A stretch of 64,000 nt of DNA from an uncultured Bacilli bacterium (GTDB taxonomy: Bacteria; Bacillota_I; Bacilli_A; RF39; UBA660): NCBI GenBank assembly GCA_944332295.1, contig CALVJR010000001.1, forward strand, positions 1 through 64,000, in the 5' to 3' direction. This document shows positions 33,645 through 40,996 of the stretch, one piece after another. Made by a program: the position numbers and the translations under genes. Within the stretch, counting starts at the first letter, position 1; the number at the start of each line of letters is the position of its first letter. The notes beneath the pieces are model-generated. The model ran no database searches and was not told the origin of the DNA. It worked only from the letters and a program-made list of their open reading frames with translations.

Positions 33645-33680
33645 AATAGTCATACTAATTAGACTTATTGCCGAAGCAAT
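33645..33680 (+). other. attR of element 2
   Basis: Inverted arm (33645-33671) and the core ATTGCCGAAGCAAT (33667-33680). Host sequence resumes with CAGTATGTCAG, giving the uninterrupted codons for IAEAISMSDR. Confidence 0.88.
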
Positions 33681-33846
33681 CAGTATGTCAGATAGAATTA
33701 TTGTATTATCAAAACGCCCAGCAACAGTAAAAAAAGTATATGAAATTAATATGCAAAACAAATCAACTCCAATTCATAATAGAAAATGTAAAGAGTTTGC
33801 TAGTTACTATGATGAAATATGGAGGGATTTAGATGTCCACATATAG
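33667..33846 (+). pseudogene. 3' part of the ABC ATPase
   Basis: The last 55 codons of the ATPase: AEAISMSDRIIVLSKRP, then the C-terminal tail KEFASYYDEIWRDLDVHI. It has no ribosome site or start and cannot be expressed alone. Its TAG overlaps the ATG of the permease gene (33833) by 14 bases, as expected for a tightly coupled operon. Confidence 0.9.
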
Positions 33847-34452
33847 TGAAGAACATATTAAATATTTAAAAAAGCAAAAAAAAGAAAAAAGAATTATTTG
33901 CTTTTTTCGATTACTAATTATCATTTGCTTTTTAATAGCCTGGGAACTACTTTCTAGGTTTGAACTAATTAACACATTTTTATCATCATCACCAACAGAA
34001 GTCATAGAAACAACTTATCAATTATTGCAAGATAAAACATTATTCACACATATTGGAGTTACGCTATATGAAGTATTAATAAGCTTCTCTGTTGCCACAC
34101 TAATAGCTTCCATAGTAGCAATTGTTCTTTGGAGTAATAAAATTATTGCTAAAGTAATCGACCCTTATTTAACAGTTCTAAATTCATTACCAAAAGTAGC
34201 CTTAGGACCATTAATTATTATCTGGGTAGGAGCAAGCACCAATTCAATTATTTTTATGGCTCTACTGATTAGTACTTTTGTGACAATAATTACAATCTAT
34301 CAAGGATTTGCTGAAACAAATCAAAGTTATATTACATTATTAAAATCTTTTGGTGCTAATAAAAGACAGATTTTTATGAAAGCAATATTTCCAAGTAATA
34401 TTCCAACATTAATTAGTGCTCTAAAAATAAATATTTCTATGAGTTTAATCGG
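33833..34452 (+). pseudogene. 5' part of NitT/TauT-type ABC permease, split by element 3
   Basis: The first 206 codons of an SsuC/TauC-like permease. A basic cytoplasmic start is followed by a helix, LSSSPTEVIETTYQLL, three more helices, and the coupling EAA loop LLKSFGANKRQIFMKAIFPSNIPTLISALKINISMSLIG. The host frame ends at the GG core; the reading continues 11 codons into element 3 (GLLPPVGENFII, stop at 34489). Joined to 45418-45601 the product is 267 residues, the usual length. Confidence 0.92.
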
Positions 34453-34478
34453 ACTATTACCCCCAGTGGGAGAAAATT
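34440..34478 (+). other. attL of element 3
   Basis: Host GAGTTTAATC meets the element at GG (34451-34452). The next 25 element bases match the inverted right end at 22 positions (CTATTACCCCCA then GGGAGAAAAT in both). Confidence 0.85.
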
Positions 34479-34485
34479 TTATTAT

Positions 34486-35832
34486 CTAATAAATATTGTA
34501 GTAAATATTGATTTCGTTATCGTTAACTACAACTTTATCAATTAAATGTTCAATAATTCTTCTTTGTTCATCAAAATCCATATCAAACCAAGTTGCTTTT
34601 AAATTAGTTATCATATTTAAAGATACTTTGTTATCTTTTTCTTTTTTGTCTGATGATAATAGTTTTTCTTCTATTTGTTCTTTTTCTTTTTCTAATTCAG
34701 TTATTTTTTTATTAGTTTCATCTACTGCAATACCACTTGCTATAAAATTTAATAGATTATTAATTTGTTTTTTTATTTCTTCTAGCCTTGCTTTTAACTC
34801 GTTTTTAACATTAACACTTGCTATATTAAAAGTCTTTTTAAATAAATCTATATCTAAACTCATTTTAAATAATTCTTCTAATACAGCATCTTCAACTTCA
34901 AAAGTGTCCCATCTTTTGTTTTTGCAATTAGGGTCTTTTATATATTTGGGTTTACTTTTTTGTTGTGAATAACAATACATAATTAATCTTTTACCCCATT
35001 TTTGATACCTATACTTTGCTCCACAATGTCCACAATAAACTTTACCAGATAATAAATAATGTCTTTCATATTTTTCACGACTTCTTACTTTATTTACTCT
35101 TAAAATTTCTTCATATAGTTCATCAGATACTACTGCTTCATGTTGTCCATCAAACACTTCATCTCTATATGGTACTTTACCAGTATTTGTAATAGATAAA
35201 ATTCTTGTTTCAACAAGTGATTCATCCATTCCAACAATATCTCCAATAGCATTAAAACTTTTTCCACTAATATATAATGAAATCATTTTATGAAGCAATT
35301 CTACTTGTTCTGGTATTGGTACTAATGTACCTGTATTTCGGTCATATCTATAAGGAAAAGGTATTTTACCTCCACCTCGCCAAAGTCCTGCTTCTGCACG
35401 TTTTTTAAGCCCTATACGAGTTCTTTCTAATATAGTTTCCCTTTCTAATTGGGCAAATACTGATAATACACCAATCATTGCTTTCCCAAATGGAGATGAT
35501 GTATCAAAGTTTTCTCTCATTGAAATAAAACTTACATCATATTTATTAAATACTTCTTCAATTAAATATAAAGTGTCTCTTTGACTTCTTGAAATTCTAT
35601 CTAATTTAAATACAAACACTGCATCAATTTTATGATTTTTGCAATCTTCTATAAGTCTTTGGATTGCAGGTCTATTTAAATCTTTTCCAGAATATCCACC
35701 ATCTATATAGTATTCAAATTCAGTATAGTCTTTGCTTTTTGCATAACTTATCAAAAATTCTTTTTGGGCATCTATTGAATATCCCTCAAGTTGACTGTCA
35801 GTAGAAACTCTTGCGTATAATCCTGCTTTTAT
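34486..35832 (-). CDS. large serine recombinase (integrase) of element 3, apparent ATA start
   Basis: A serine recombinase of 448 residues if read from 35832. The catalytic serine is S10 in AGLYARVSTDSQLEGYSI, followed by GGYSGKDLNRPA, FKLDRISRSQRD and MIGVLSVFAQLERETI. A zinc ribbon (CGHCGAK, later C at CYSQQ and CKNK) precedes a coiled coil. The first in-frame ATG/GTG/TTG is TTG at 35754, which would remove the catalytic serine. A perfect AAAGGAGG stands seven bases before an ATA codon at 35830-35832, exactly where family members have ATG. Either ATA is used or the start has been mutated. Confidence 0.88.
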   Translation of the reverse strand: MKAGLYARVSTDSQLEGYSIDAQKEFLISYAKSKDYTEFEYYIDGGYSGKDLNRPAIQRLIEDCKNHKIDAVFVFKLDRISRSQRDTLYLIEEVFNKYDVSFISMRENFDTSSPFGKAMIGVLSVFAQLERETILERTRIGLKKRAEAGLWRGGGKIPFPYRYDRNTGTLVPIPEQVELLHKMISLYISGKSFNAIGDIVGMDESLVETRILSITNTGKVPYRDEVFDGQHEAVVSDELYEEILRVNKVRSREKYERHYLLSGKVYCGHCGAKYRYQKWGKRLIMYCYSQQKSKPKYIKDPNCKNKRWDTFEVEDAVLEELFKMSLDIDLFKKTFNIASVNVKNELKARLEEIKKQINNLLNFIASGIAVDETNKKITELEKEKEQIEEKLLSSDKKEKDNKVSLNMITNLKATWFDMDFDEQRRIIEHLIDKVVVNDNEINIYYNIY

Positions 35833-35915
35833 ATTGTTACCTCCTTTTTTAAGACAGGATTATAAGATTCCAATTACATTTTACCACATAACTAGAATCT
35901 ATTACATCTCTTTTA

Positions 35916-36026
35916 TTATATATGAGCATATTTTTTAACAATTTCATATATAACCAAGTCTGTTATTTTAATTTCACTTGGATCTATTTTTTTCCCATCT
36001 TTATCATAGTTATTAACAATTATCAC
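35916..36026 (-). CDS. microprotein upstream of recombinase 3
   Basis: A 36-residue frame from GTG 36026 behind GAGGTG: IIVNNYDKDGKKIDPSEIK... The start compares with the element 1 microprotein (V-I-N-I-Y-N-x-x-G-K). It lies about 80 bases upstream of the recombinase, on the same strand. Function unknown. Confidence 0.5.
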   Translation of the reverse strand: MIIVNNYDKDGKKIDPSEIKITDLVIYEIVKKYAHI

Positions 36027-36065
36027 TTTCACACCTCTAATAATTTTTATGATAACTAAAAATTA

Positions 36066-36491
36066 TTATTCAAACTCCTTTAACATTTCTACCATTTTTA
36101 AATACTCAGGGTCATCTTCTTCAAGAATATTGGATTCACATCTTTTTCCATCCCAAACTTCTACACCATCTGGATCATATCTTATATGAGGTCCTTTTTT
36201 GCCACTTATTATTTCATTTTGAATATCTGAAATATCTGTTACTGTAACAAAACTTTGTATTTTATTATCAGTAATATAAGAATTTAGATAACCTTTTATA
36301 AACACTTTTGTTCCTTTAACAAAAAAATCTTTATATATTTCATAAAGATTTCGGTTAATATTAAAACTAGCATATACTTTTCTTTTATCATATTTAAGGG
36401 TAGTTAACCCAAATTTAATATAATCATTATTATTATCTGTTACATTATTAATAGTTCCAGATATTATTATTTCATTTAAATCAATTTCCAA
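36066..36491 (-). CDS. SSB-like OB-fold protein of element 3
   Basis: A 141-residue protein: IIISGTINNVTDNNNDYIKFGLTTL, then NINRNLYEIYKDFFVKGTKVFIKGYLNSYITDNKIQSFVTVTDIS, matches the strand plan of single-stranded-DNA-binding proteins. An acidic C-terminal end (EEDDPEYLKMVEMLKEFE) recalls the SSB tail. The start is TTG at 36491 behind GAAAGGAAG with 8-nt spacing. It probably protects single strands formed during transfer or replication. Confidence 0.6.
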   Translation of the reverse strand: MEIDLNEIIISGTINNVTDNNNDYIKFGLTTLKYDKRKVYASFNINRNLYEIYKDFFVKGTKVFIKGYLNSYITDNKIQSFVTVTDISDIQNEIISGKKGPHIRYDPDGVEVWDGKRCESNILEEDDPEYLKMVEMLKEFE

Positions 36492-36640
36492 TTTTATTAC
36501 TTCCTTTCTTTTTAATTATTTTAAGATTTAAATTATTTAAATAAATTTAAACTTATATTATCTATTAATATTATTTATTATATTATTTATTTTGTTAGAA
36601 GATACTTGCTATACTTAATAGAAATATCTTGCTATAAACT

Positions 36641-36919
36641 CTAGAAAATATTTGCTAAATATATTCTTCTAATATTAGGTTCACATTCAACTTTAATATA
36701 TTTCTTTTTTCTTAACGAAGAAATACAACTAGTGATTGTTCTTTTGGATACTTTCATAAGATTACTTAAATACTTATTACTTGCATAACAAAATCCCTCT
36801 TGCATAGATAGAGTAGTTATTAAACCCATTAATAATTTTGTAGTAGTAGATAAATCTTCATCTAATAAAACTATTACTGGTACTTCTACATATTTTAAAT
36901 TAGTAATATCATTACTCAT
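36641..36919 (-). CDS. winged-helix protein (replication-organiser type)
   Basis: A 92-residue protein. PVIVLLDEDLSTTTKLLMGLITTLSMQEGFCYASNKYLSNLMKVSKRTITSCISSLRKKKYIKVE is a helix-turn-helix of the HTH_36/replication-organiser kind, where the recognition helix is VSKRTITSCISSL. It ends right after the wing. Such modules are found at the start of plasmid and phage replication proteins; here only this domain is present. AAAGGAG site. Confidence 0.65.
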   Translation of the reverse strand: MSNDITNLKYVEVPVIVLLDEDLSTTTKLLMGLITTLSMQEGFCYASNKYLSNLMKVSKRTITSCISSLRKKKYIKVECEPNIRRIYLANIF

Positions 36920-36958
36920 AATATCAATCTCCTTTCTTTAAATTTAGACAATAAAAAA

Positions 36959-36979
36959 ACTTGTAATCTATTTACAAGC
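36959..36979. terminator. hairpin between the two winged-helix genes
   Basis: CTTGTAA/TTTACAAG with a short loop and A residues upstream that read as T on the minus strand; probable terminator of the 37457 gene. Confidence 0.55.
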
Positions 36980-37031
36980 CATACTAATAATGACAATAAA
37001 ACTCCCACGTGAGATAATACTCACTAAATGC

Positions 37032-37100
37032 TTGAAGTAAAACATATATAAAATATTTCAATCTATTTTTGTTTGTTCTTTGAAATATGTTTTACTTCAA
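37032..37100. repeat. 16-bp perfect inverted repeat with 37-nt loop
   Basis: TTGAAGTAAAACATAT (37032-37047) is repeated inverted at 37085-37100. It lies between two winged-helix genes, in a position like the inverted repeat of element 2 (26669-26749). It may be an origin or a structured RNA. Confidence 0.65.
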
Positions 37101-37190
37101 ACTCGTTTATCTTATATTTCTATAAGATAGGTTCTAATATAAATCTACGAACATTTACTGAACCTTTATTTGTTAGCGATTCAATCCTTT

Positions 37191-37457
37191 CTAACAAAAT
37201 TCGTATGTGTATAATCCGTTGCTGTATTCATTAAATCTTATATAATTATTATCTTCTAATATTTTAAGATTCTTTTTAAATCCAACATTTGTTATACTTA
37301 ATGTTTTTTGAACTTTCCCAATGCTTATACTTGTATAATCACATCTTCCTGATTGTTCAGCACAGAGTAGTTTGTATATCAGTTTTGTTTCAAACTTGAT
37401 ATTTTTATCTTTCCATACTCTTGGGTCAATTAACTCTAGTTGTTTTTCTTTACTCAT
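37191..37457 (-). CDS. second winged-helix protein of element 3
   Basis: An 88-residue protein with the same plan as the 36641 gene: LIDPRVWKDKNIKFETKLIYKLLCAEQSGRCDYTSISIGKVQKTLSITNVGFKKNLKILEDNNYIRF. It is one winged helix-turn-helix and nothing else. It has an AAAGGAGG site. Together the two may form the replication or copy-control unit of element 3. Confidence 0.6.
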   Translation of the reverse strand: MSKEKQLELIDPRVWKDKNIKFETKLIYKLLCAEQSGRCDYTSISIGKVQKTLSITNVGFKKNLKILEDNNYIRFNEYSNGLYTYEFC

Positions 37458-37488
37458 ACATTTGATTTCCTCCTTTCTTTTTCTAACT

Positions 37489-37605
37489 TACCCATTTAAT
37501 TTAAAAGTGGGTTCATTTGGAAACATCTATAATATATCATGCTAATTACTAGCTTGTAAATATCTTTTTACCCATTTTTTGAAATATTGTTGACATTTTT
37601 ACCCA
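37489..37605. promoter_or_regulatory. cluster of TACCCA words in the divergent control region
   Basis: TACCCA occurs at 37489-37494, 37569-37574 and 37600-37605, and inverted as TGGGT at 37508-37512 (with the first copy forming an imperfect dyad). One copy lies inside the promoter spacer of the XRE gene at 37640, a normal place for an autorepressor site. Confidence 0.45.
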
Positions 37606-37618
37606 ATAGGTGTATTAT
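37590..37618 (+). promoter_or_regulatory. strong promoter of the XRE gene
   Basis: TTGACA (37590-37595), a 17-nt spacer and TATTAT (37613-37618), then GAGGTGA and ATG at 37640. Confidence 0.8.
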
Positions 37619-37639
37619 TATGATGTGAGGTGAATTTCT

Positions 37640-38140
37640 ATGCTAGAAAAAAATATCGGTGAAGTAATTACCGAGGCAAGAGAAAAAGCTAATCTTTCGC
37701 AAAGACAACTTGCAAAATTAGCAAATATTAATAACTCAGAACTTTCTAAAATAGAATCAGGAGTTAGAAAAGAACCTAGTCCTAAAATACTTCGCAAAAT
37801 AAGTAATGTATTAGATGTTAATTATAGTGATCTAATGTATATGATTGGATTAGGTATTGAAGTAAGTCCATTAAATCCTTTTATAAAAGATTATTATTCA
37901 AAACTAAAAGGAGAAGAACTTAATGAGGCAGAAGTTAATGTTTTAGGAAATAAACAAAATCTTGAAAAATTAGTTTTATCTTGTGAAGAAAAATTAAATG
38001 ATAAAAGCATAATAGAAAGTGAAAGAGAGTTATTACAAAATACTATTGAAGATACAAAATATCAAATAAATACACAAAATGAAATTATTAATTTAATTCA
38101 AAGTTTAAAAGTAAAGGAGAGAAATAAAAATGCGAAATAG
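37640..38140 (+). CDS. XRE-family regulator with C-terminal coiled coil
   Basis: A 166-residue protein. Residues 6-66 are a classical HTH_3 domain (GEVITEAREKANLSQRQLAKLANINNSELSKIESG). The remainder is a long amphipathic, probably coiled-coil region, useful for dimerisation or partner binding. It overlaps the following membrane-protein gene by 11 bases, so the pair may be a cytoplasmic regulator and a membrane partner. The TACCCA cluster upstream is its likely operator. Confidence 0.82.
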   Translation: MLEKNIGEVITEAREKANLSQRQLAKLANINNSELSKIESGVRKEPSPKILRKISNVLDVNYSDLMYMIGLGIEVSPLNPFIKDYYSKLKGEELNEAEVNVLGNKQNLEKLVLSCEEKLNDKSIIESERELLQNTIEDTKYQINTQNEIINLIQSLKVKERNKNAK

Positions 38141-38558
38141 TAAAATATTAAAAATAGCAGTAATATTATTATCAATATTCTTTGTAGTAAGTTTTGGATT
38201 ATCACAAATAATTGCAAATGATTATTTTAAAAATATGTTTTGGGTTTCAACTGCACTTCTAACAGTTGGTCTTATATTAGAGTTAAATGATTGGAGCAAA
38301 TTAGGACTAGATTTAGATAAGAATAAATCTAAAACTATTAAAAGAAGTTTTGATGATAGCACAACATTATTGGTTGTATTTTTTGGAACATTATTATGTT
38401 TAGTTGTATTCTTTGATACATTTAATCATGATGTTATGAAAAATAATTTTGTCATAATAGGTACATTTATTATGACAATAGAATTTGAATTATTTATGTA
38501 TCTATCTGTATGGAATGCTAAAAAAGATACTGCAAATTTATTAAAAAATAATAAATAA
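38130..38558 (+). CDS. four-helix membrane protein, unknown
   Basis: A 142-residue protein with about four hydrophobic helices (7-28, 37-52, 75-95, 107-126) and short loops. It overlaps the end of the XRE gene and has an AGGAGAG site inside it. No family recognised. Translational coupling to a regulator suggests a shared function, such as immunity or signal input; this is inference. Confidence 0.6.
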   Translation: MRNSKILKIAVILLSIFFVVSFGLSQIIANDYFKNMFWVSTALLTVGLILELNDWSKLGLDLDKNKSKTIKRSFDDSTTLLVVFFGTLLCLVVFFDTFNHDVMKNNFVIIGTFIMTIEFELFMYLSVWNAKKDTANLLKNNK

Positions 38559-38561
38559 TTC

Positions 38562-38618
38562 AAATAAAAAATAACCTTTTACCTTTTCATTAGATTAGGT
38601 ATTAGGTTATTTTTATTT
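38562..38618 (+). terminator. terminator after the XRE/membrane pair
   Basis: AAATAAAaAATAACC pairs with GGTTATTTTTATTT at the ends of the segment. Confidence 0.65.
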
Positions 38619-38746
38619 AAAGAATACGGGGCACGTTTTGCGAGTTTACTCGTGAAAGTGGCGATAGTATTCTTTCTTTTTTATGAAGTCGTAAGACAAA
38701 ATAAAAAAGGCAACATTCACTTACGAAAGTTTGTGATATGTTGCTT
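38618..38746. other. structured segment next to oriT
   Basis: Two hairpins in a row: TAAAGAATAC/GTATTCTTT enclosing an inner CGAG-TTTA-CTCG (38618-38682), and GCAACAT/ATGTTGC (38711-38745). The stretch is more GC-rich than its surroundings and holds no frame. It may be part of the transfer origin or a small RNA. Confidence 0.45.
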
Positions 38747-38773
38747 ATTGGGTTTCAAAAGGGTATCCCTTTG

Positions 38774-38839
38774 CACACTATTCCTAGTTGGCTAAAAGCC
38801 GACTTGGTAGTGTGTTACTTATTTGGATTTCAAATAAGT
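38774..38839 (+). other. candidate oriT of the MOBV type
   Basis: TAGTGTG|TTA at 38808-38817 equals the nick sequence of the pMV158 (MobM) family. It is preceded by a matched arm CACACTA (38774-38780) and an inner stem AGTTGGC/GCCGACT, giving the hairpin just 5' of the nick that MOBV relaxases recognise. A further hairpin ACTTATTTG/CAAATAAGT follows (38817-38839). The element's own relaxase (42418-43713) is a MOBV protein, which supports the call. Confidence 0.75.
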
Positions 38840-38950
38840 TTTCTATAAAAATACATCAGTCATAAAATTTCTTTTGAATCTTTTTTATTATTATTAATTC
38901 TATATTCAAAATTTCTTCAAAAAAGCAGACCAAAGTATGATTTTAATAGT

Positions 38951-39826
38951 TTATTTTTTAGATAAATCTATACTTAATATTTCTTCTTCATAATCACAAT
39001 CTAGGGTTAGTTCATAACCATCGCTTGTTTCAATGCTGTCATAATAAGAACTATAAGATTCTTCTATATCTTTAACTTCATAACCTGCATCTTGAAGTGT
39101 TTTGACATACACTTTAAATTTTTCTTTAGTTACTCCATAGCAGTCAAAATCTATTTCTTCCTCATCATCTATATCTGAATCTAATAATGTATATTTACAT
39201 TCTGGTTTTATTACCTTTTTTGCAATTTCTGTTTTTGGCCATTCGTTAAGTTGATTTGATTCTTCATCTATCAACCACTTTTTTTCATTGTAGTCATAAT
39301 ATGCAATATATAATACATCGTTTTCTCCTATTACACCAATTTGTAATTCTTTTGGTTCCATTAATTCAAATTGTTCTTTGCTTGGTGTATTGTACCACGA
39401 ATATTTTTCATACCCAATATTTATTACTGCTTTTTCAATTGAGTTTTCTTTTTCTACTAATTTTTCTCCACTTGCTCTTAAAATTACACCAGTTACATCG
39501 TCACTTTCTATCCAATCATAATGTTCCTTCATAAAATTATCAAAAACACTAAGTTCAGATTCTGTAACACTATCTTTAGGTTCATAATCAATTTGAAATG
39601 CTACAACAGGATATTTAGAATTATTAGTAAATGTTGCATAATAATAATCTTCACCATATTTTTTTGATATTCCTGTTTCAATACTAAAGTCTTCAATAGA
39701 CAAATCACTTGCCTTTAATGCTTTGCTAAATAATGAGTTTTTCTCTCCATTACTATCTTTACCACATGCTGTCAAACATAGAACAGCTAAAAATAAAATA
39801 AATACATTTAAGATTTTCTTTTTCAT
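38951..39826 (-). CDS. lipoprotein, unknown (possible DUF6591-like C-terminus)
   Basis: A 291-residue protein with a lipoprotein signal and lipobox LTACG (cysteine near residue 21). The middle part (ISKKYGEDYYYATFTNNSKYPVVAFQIDYEPKD) looks like an Ig-like or FxLYD-type extracytoplasmic domain. The acidic C-terminus (YGVTKEKFKVYVKTLQDAGYEVKDIEES) recalls a domain seen in other Firmicutes lipoproteins. AAGGAG site. Cargo of unknown use. Confidence 0.65.
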   Translation of the reverse strand: MKKKILNVFILFLAVLCLTACGKDSNGEKNSLFSKALKASDLSIEDFSIETGISKKYGEDYYYATFTNNSKYPVVAFQIDYEPKDSVTESELSVFDNFMKEHYDWIESDDVTGVILRASGEKLVEKENSIEKAVINIGYEKYSWYNTPSKEQFELMEPKELQIGVIGENDVLYIAYYDYNEKKWLIDEESNQLNEWPKTEIAKKVIKPECKYTLLDSDIDDEEEIDFDCYGVTKEKFKVYVKTLQDAGYEVKDIEESYSSYYDSIETSDGYELTLDCDYEEEILSIDLSKK

Positions 39827-39880
39827 AATTTTTCTCCTTACTTCGATTATATCACTTAAAAGTAAACTTGTTTACTTTTG

Positions 39881-40081
39881 CTATTTTTTAGGTTTCTTTT
39901 TTTTACCTTTATCTTCTCCAAGATATTTAATTAAAGTAGATTCTTTAATTTTTCCATCTTGCACATCGCAAAGTGTTTCATTAGCTGCTTTTTCACCAAA
40001 TTTAGTTAATAGTGTGTCATAAGTATCTATTGACATTTTAGGTCGAGTATTCTTGCCGTATTTATCTGCAAACCATCCCAT
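39881..40081 (-). CDS. 66-residue basic protein, unknown
   Basis: A small protein behind a strong GGAGGTGA site: MGWFADKYGKN... with a helical middle (YDTLLTKFGEKAANETLCDVQDGKIKESTL) and a lysine-rich end. Good ribosome site and spacing argue it is real. No family recognised. Confidence 0.5.
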   Translation of the reverse strand: MGWFADKYGKNTRPKMSIDTYDTLLTKFGEKAANETLCDVQDGKIKESTLIKYLGEDKGKKKKPKK

Positions 40082-40163
40082 TAGTTCACCTCCGTTTTTA
40101 CAGAATTAATACTTTCCTTTGTAAGTATTTTATATATTTTTTTTATTTGCGTTATTAATAAAT

Positions 40164-40313
40164 TTATTCATTAATATAATCGCCATTGTTATCGACATAC
40201 CATGTTTCGCCACACTCTGGACATGATATTTCCCATTTATTTTTTCCAACTTTCTTTGCTGTCATTACACTATAACATTTGTCACATACCCATTCAATTA
40301 ATTCAACAGACAT
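40164..40313 (-). CDS. 49-residue zinc-ribbon protein
   Basis: A frame of 49 residues that begins ATG at 40313 after GGAGG. WVCDKCYSVM and SCPECGETW give two CxxC pairs, a rubredoxin-like or ribbon zinc site, followed by an acidic end. Its function is unknown; size and position suggest a small accessory protein of the element. Confidence 0.55.
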   Translation of the reverse strand: MSVELIEWVCDKCYSVMTAKKVGKNKWEISCPECGETWYVDNNGDYINE

Positions 40314-40327
40314 ACAATTTCCTCCTT

Positions 40328-40912
40328 TCAAAAAACATTTGTTAAAAATATCAGTACAATTATTTGAGTTATTATTATTAATGGTACGCCTATAGTAAAA
40401 TAATCTTGTTGTGTTTTATGTCTAAATACATACATTGCAAGTAAACCACCTAAAGATCCACCTATAAAACACAATCCTAATAGAGTTACTATTTTATATC
40501 GCCATTTTTTTGATATTGCATTCATTTTGTCTAATGCAAATACTATAAGAGTAACAATATTTATTATTAATAGATATATGAGTAATATTTTGTATTTTCC
40601 AAAGAATTCCCAAATTGCTAATGTAAAATTTTTCCCAAAATTACCTTTAATCATTATAAATAAAACTAATTGAATAACAAACATACAAATAACAAAAACT
40701 CTAGACATCATATTATCTTTAACATTTTCCCTATCAAATAATAATATTGCTATTATTATTCCTAGTGAACCTCCCATAAATGATGTTATTGTAAGCAATG
40801 TGTCAACTTGTCCATTACGAGTAAATCTATATAACAACATATTTATGCAATAAAGAATAAAACCCATAATATTTATTATAATAACATATATATCAAATGC
40901 ACCTATTCTCAT
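40328..40912 (-). CDS. membrane protein with C-terminal DUF1294 domain
   Basis: A 194-residue protein with five to six membrane helices. Its last 80 residues carry the DUF1294 signature: ALDKMNAISKKWRYKIVTLLGLCFIGGSLGGLLAMYVFRHKT. DUF1294 proteins normally have only this half; the extra N-terminal helices are unusual but seen in Clostridia. The function of the family is unknown. GAGGAG site. Confidence 0.75.
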   Translation of the reverse strand: MRIGAFDIYVIIINIMGFILYCINMLLYRFTRNGQVDTLLTITSFMGGSLGIIIAILLFDRENVKDNMMSRVFVICMFVIQLVLFIMIKGNFGKNFTLAIWEFFGKYKILLIYLLIINIVTLIVFALDKMNAISKKWRYKIVTLLGLCFIGGSLGGLLAMYVFRHKTQQDYFTIGVPLIIITQIIVLIFLTNVF

Positions 40913-40996
40913 ATTTTAACTCCTCAACAAAAGACTATTTGATGTCAAACATATTATATCACAGATTATCGTTTTTTTATTAATCATACATGTATT

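Larger units (their letters stand above)
23715..33680. mobile_element. Integrated element 2 (about 9.97 kb) in the ABC ATPase gene
   Basis: A replicon-like element with nearly all genes on the minus strand. From right to left: DUF3846 protein, ClpP-type protease, 109-residue protein, XRE repressor, membrane protein, 88-residue protein, lipoprotein, membrane-anchored protein, SSB-like protein, small resolvase, candidate initiator, DnaB-type ATPase, microprotein, large serine recombinase. The mix of initiator, helicase-type ATPase, SSB and resolvase suggests it can replicate after excision as a circle. No relaxase is recognised. Deleting 23715-33680 restores the host frame. Confidence 0.88.

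Noticed and set aside
33833-34489. The permease fragment read as a complete short protein ending LLPPVGENFII
   Set aside because: The last 11 codons come from the attachment arm of element 3; the true C-terminus lies at 45418-45601.
35754-35756. TTG at 35754 as the start of the element 3 recombinase
   Set aside because: It would remove the catalytic serine and has no ribosome site; the conserved N-terminus continues upstream to the ATA codon.
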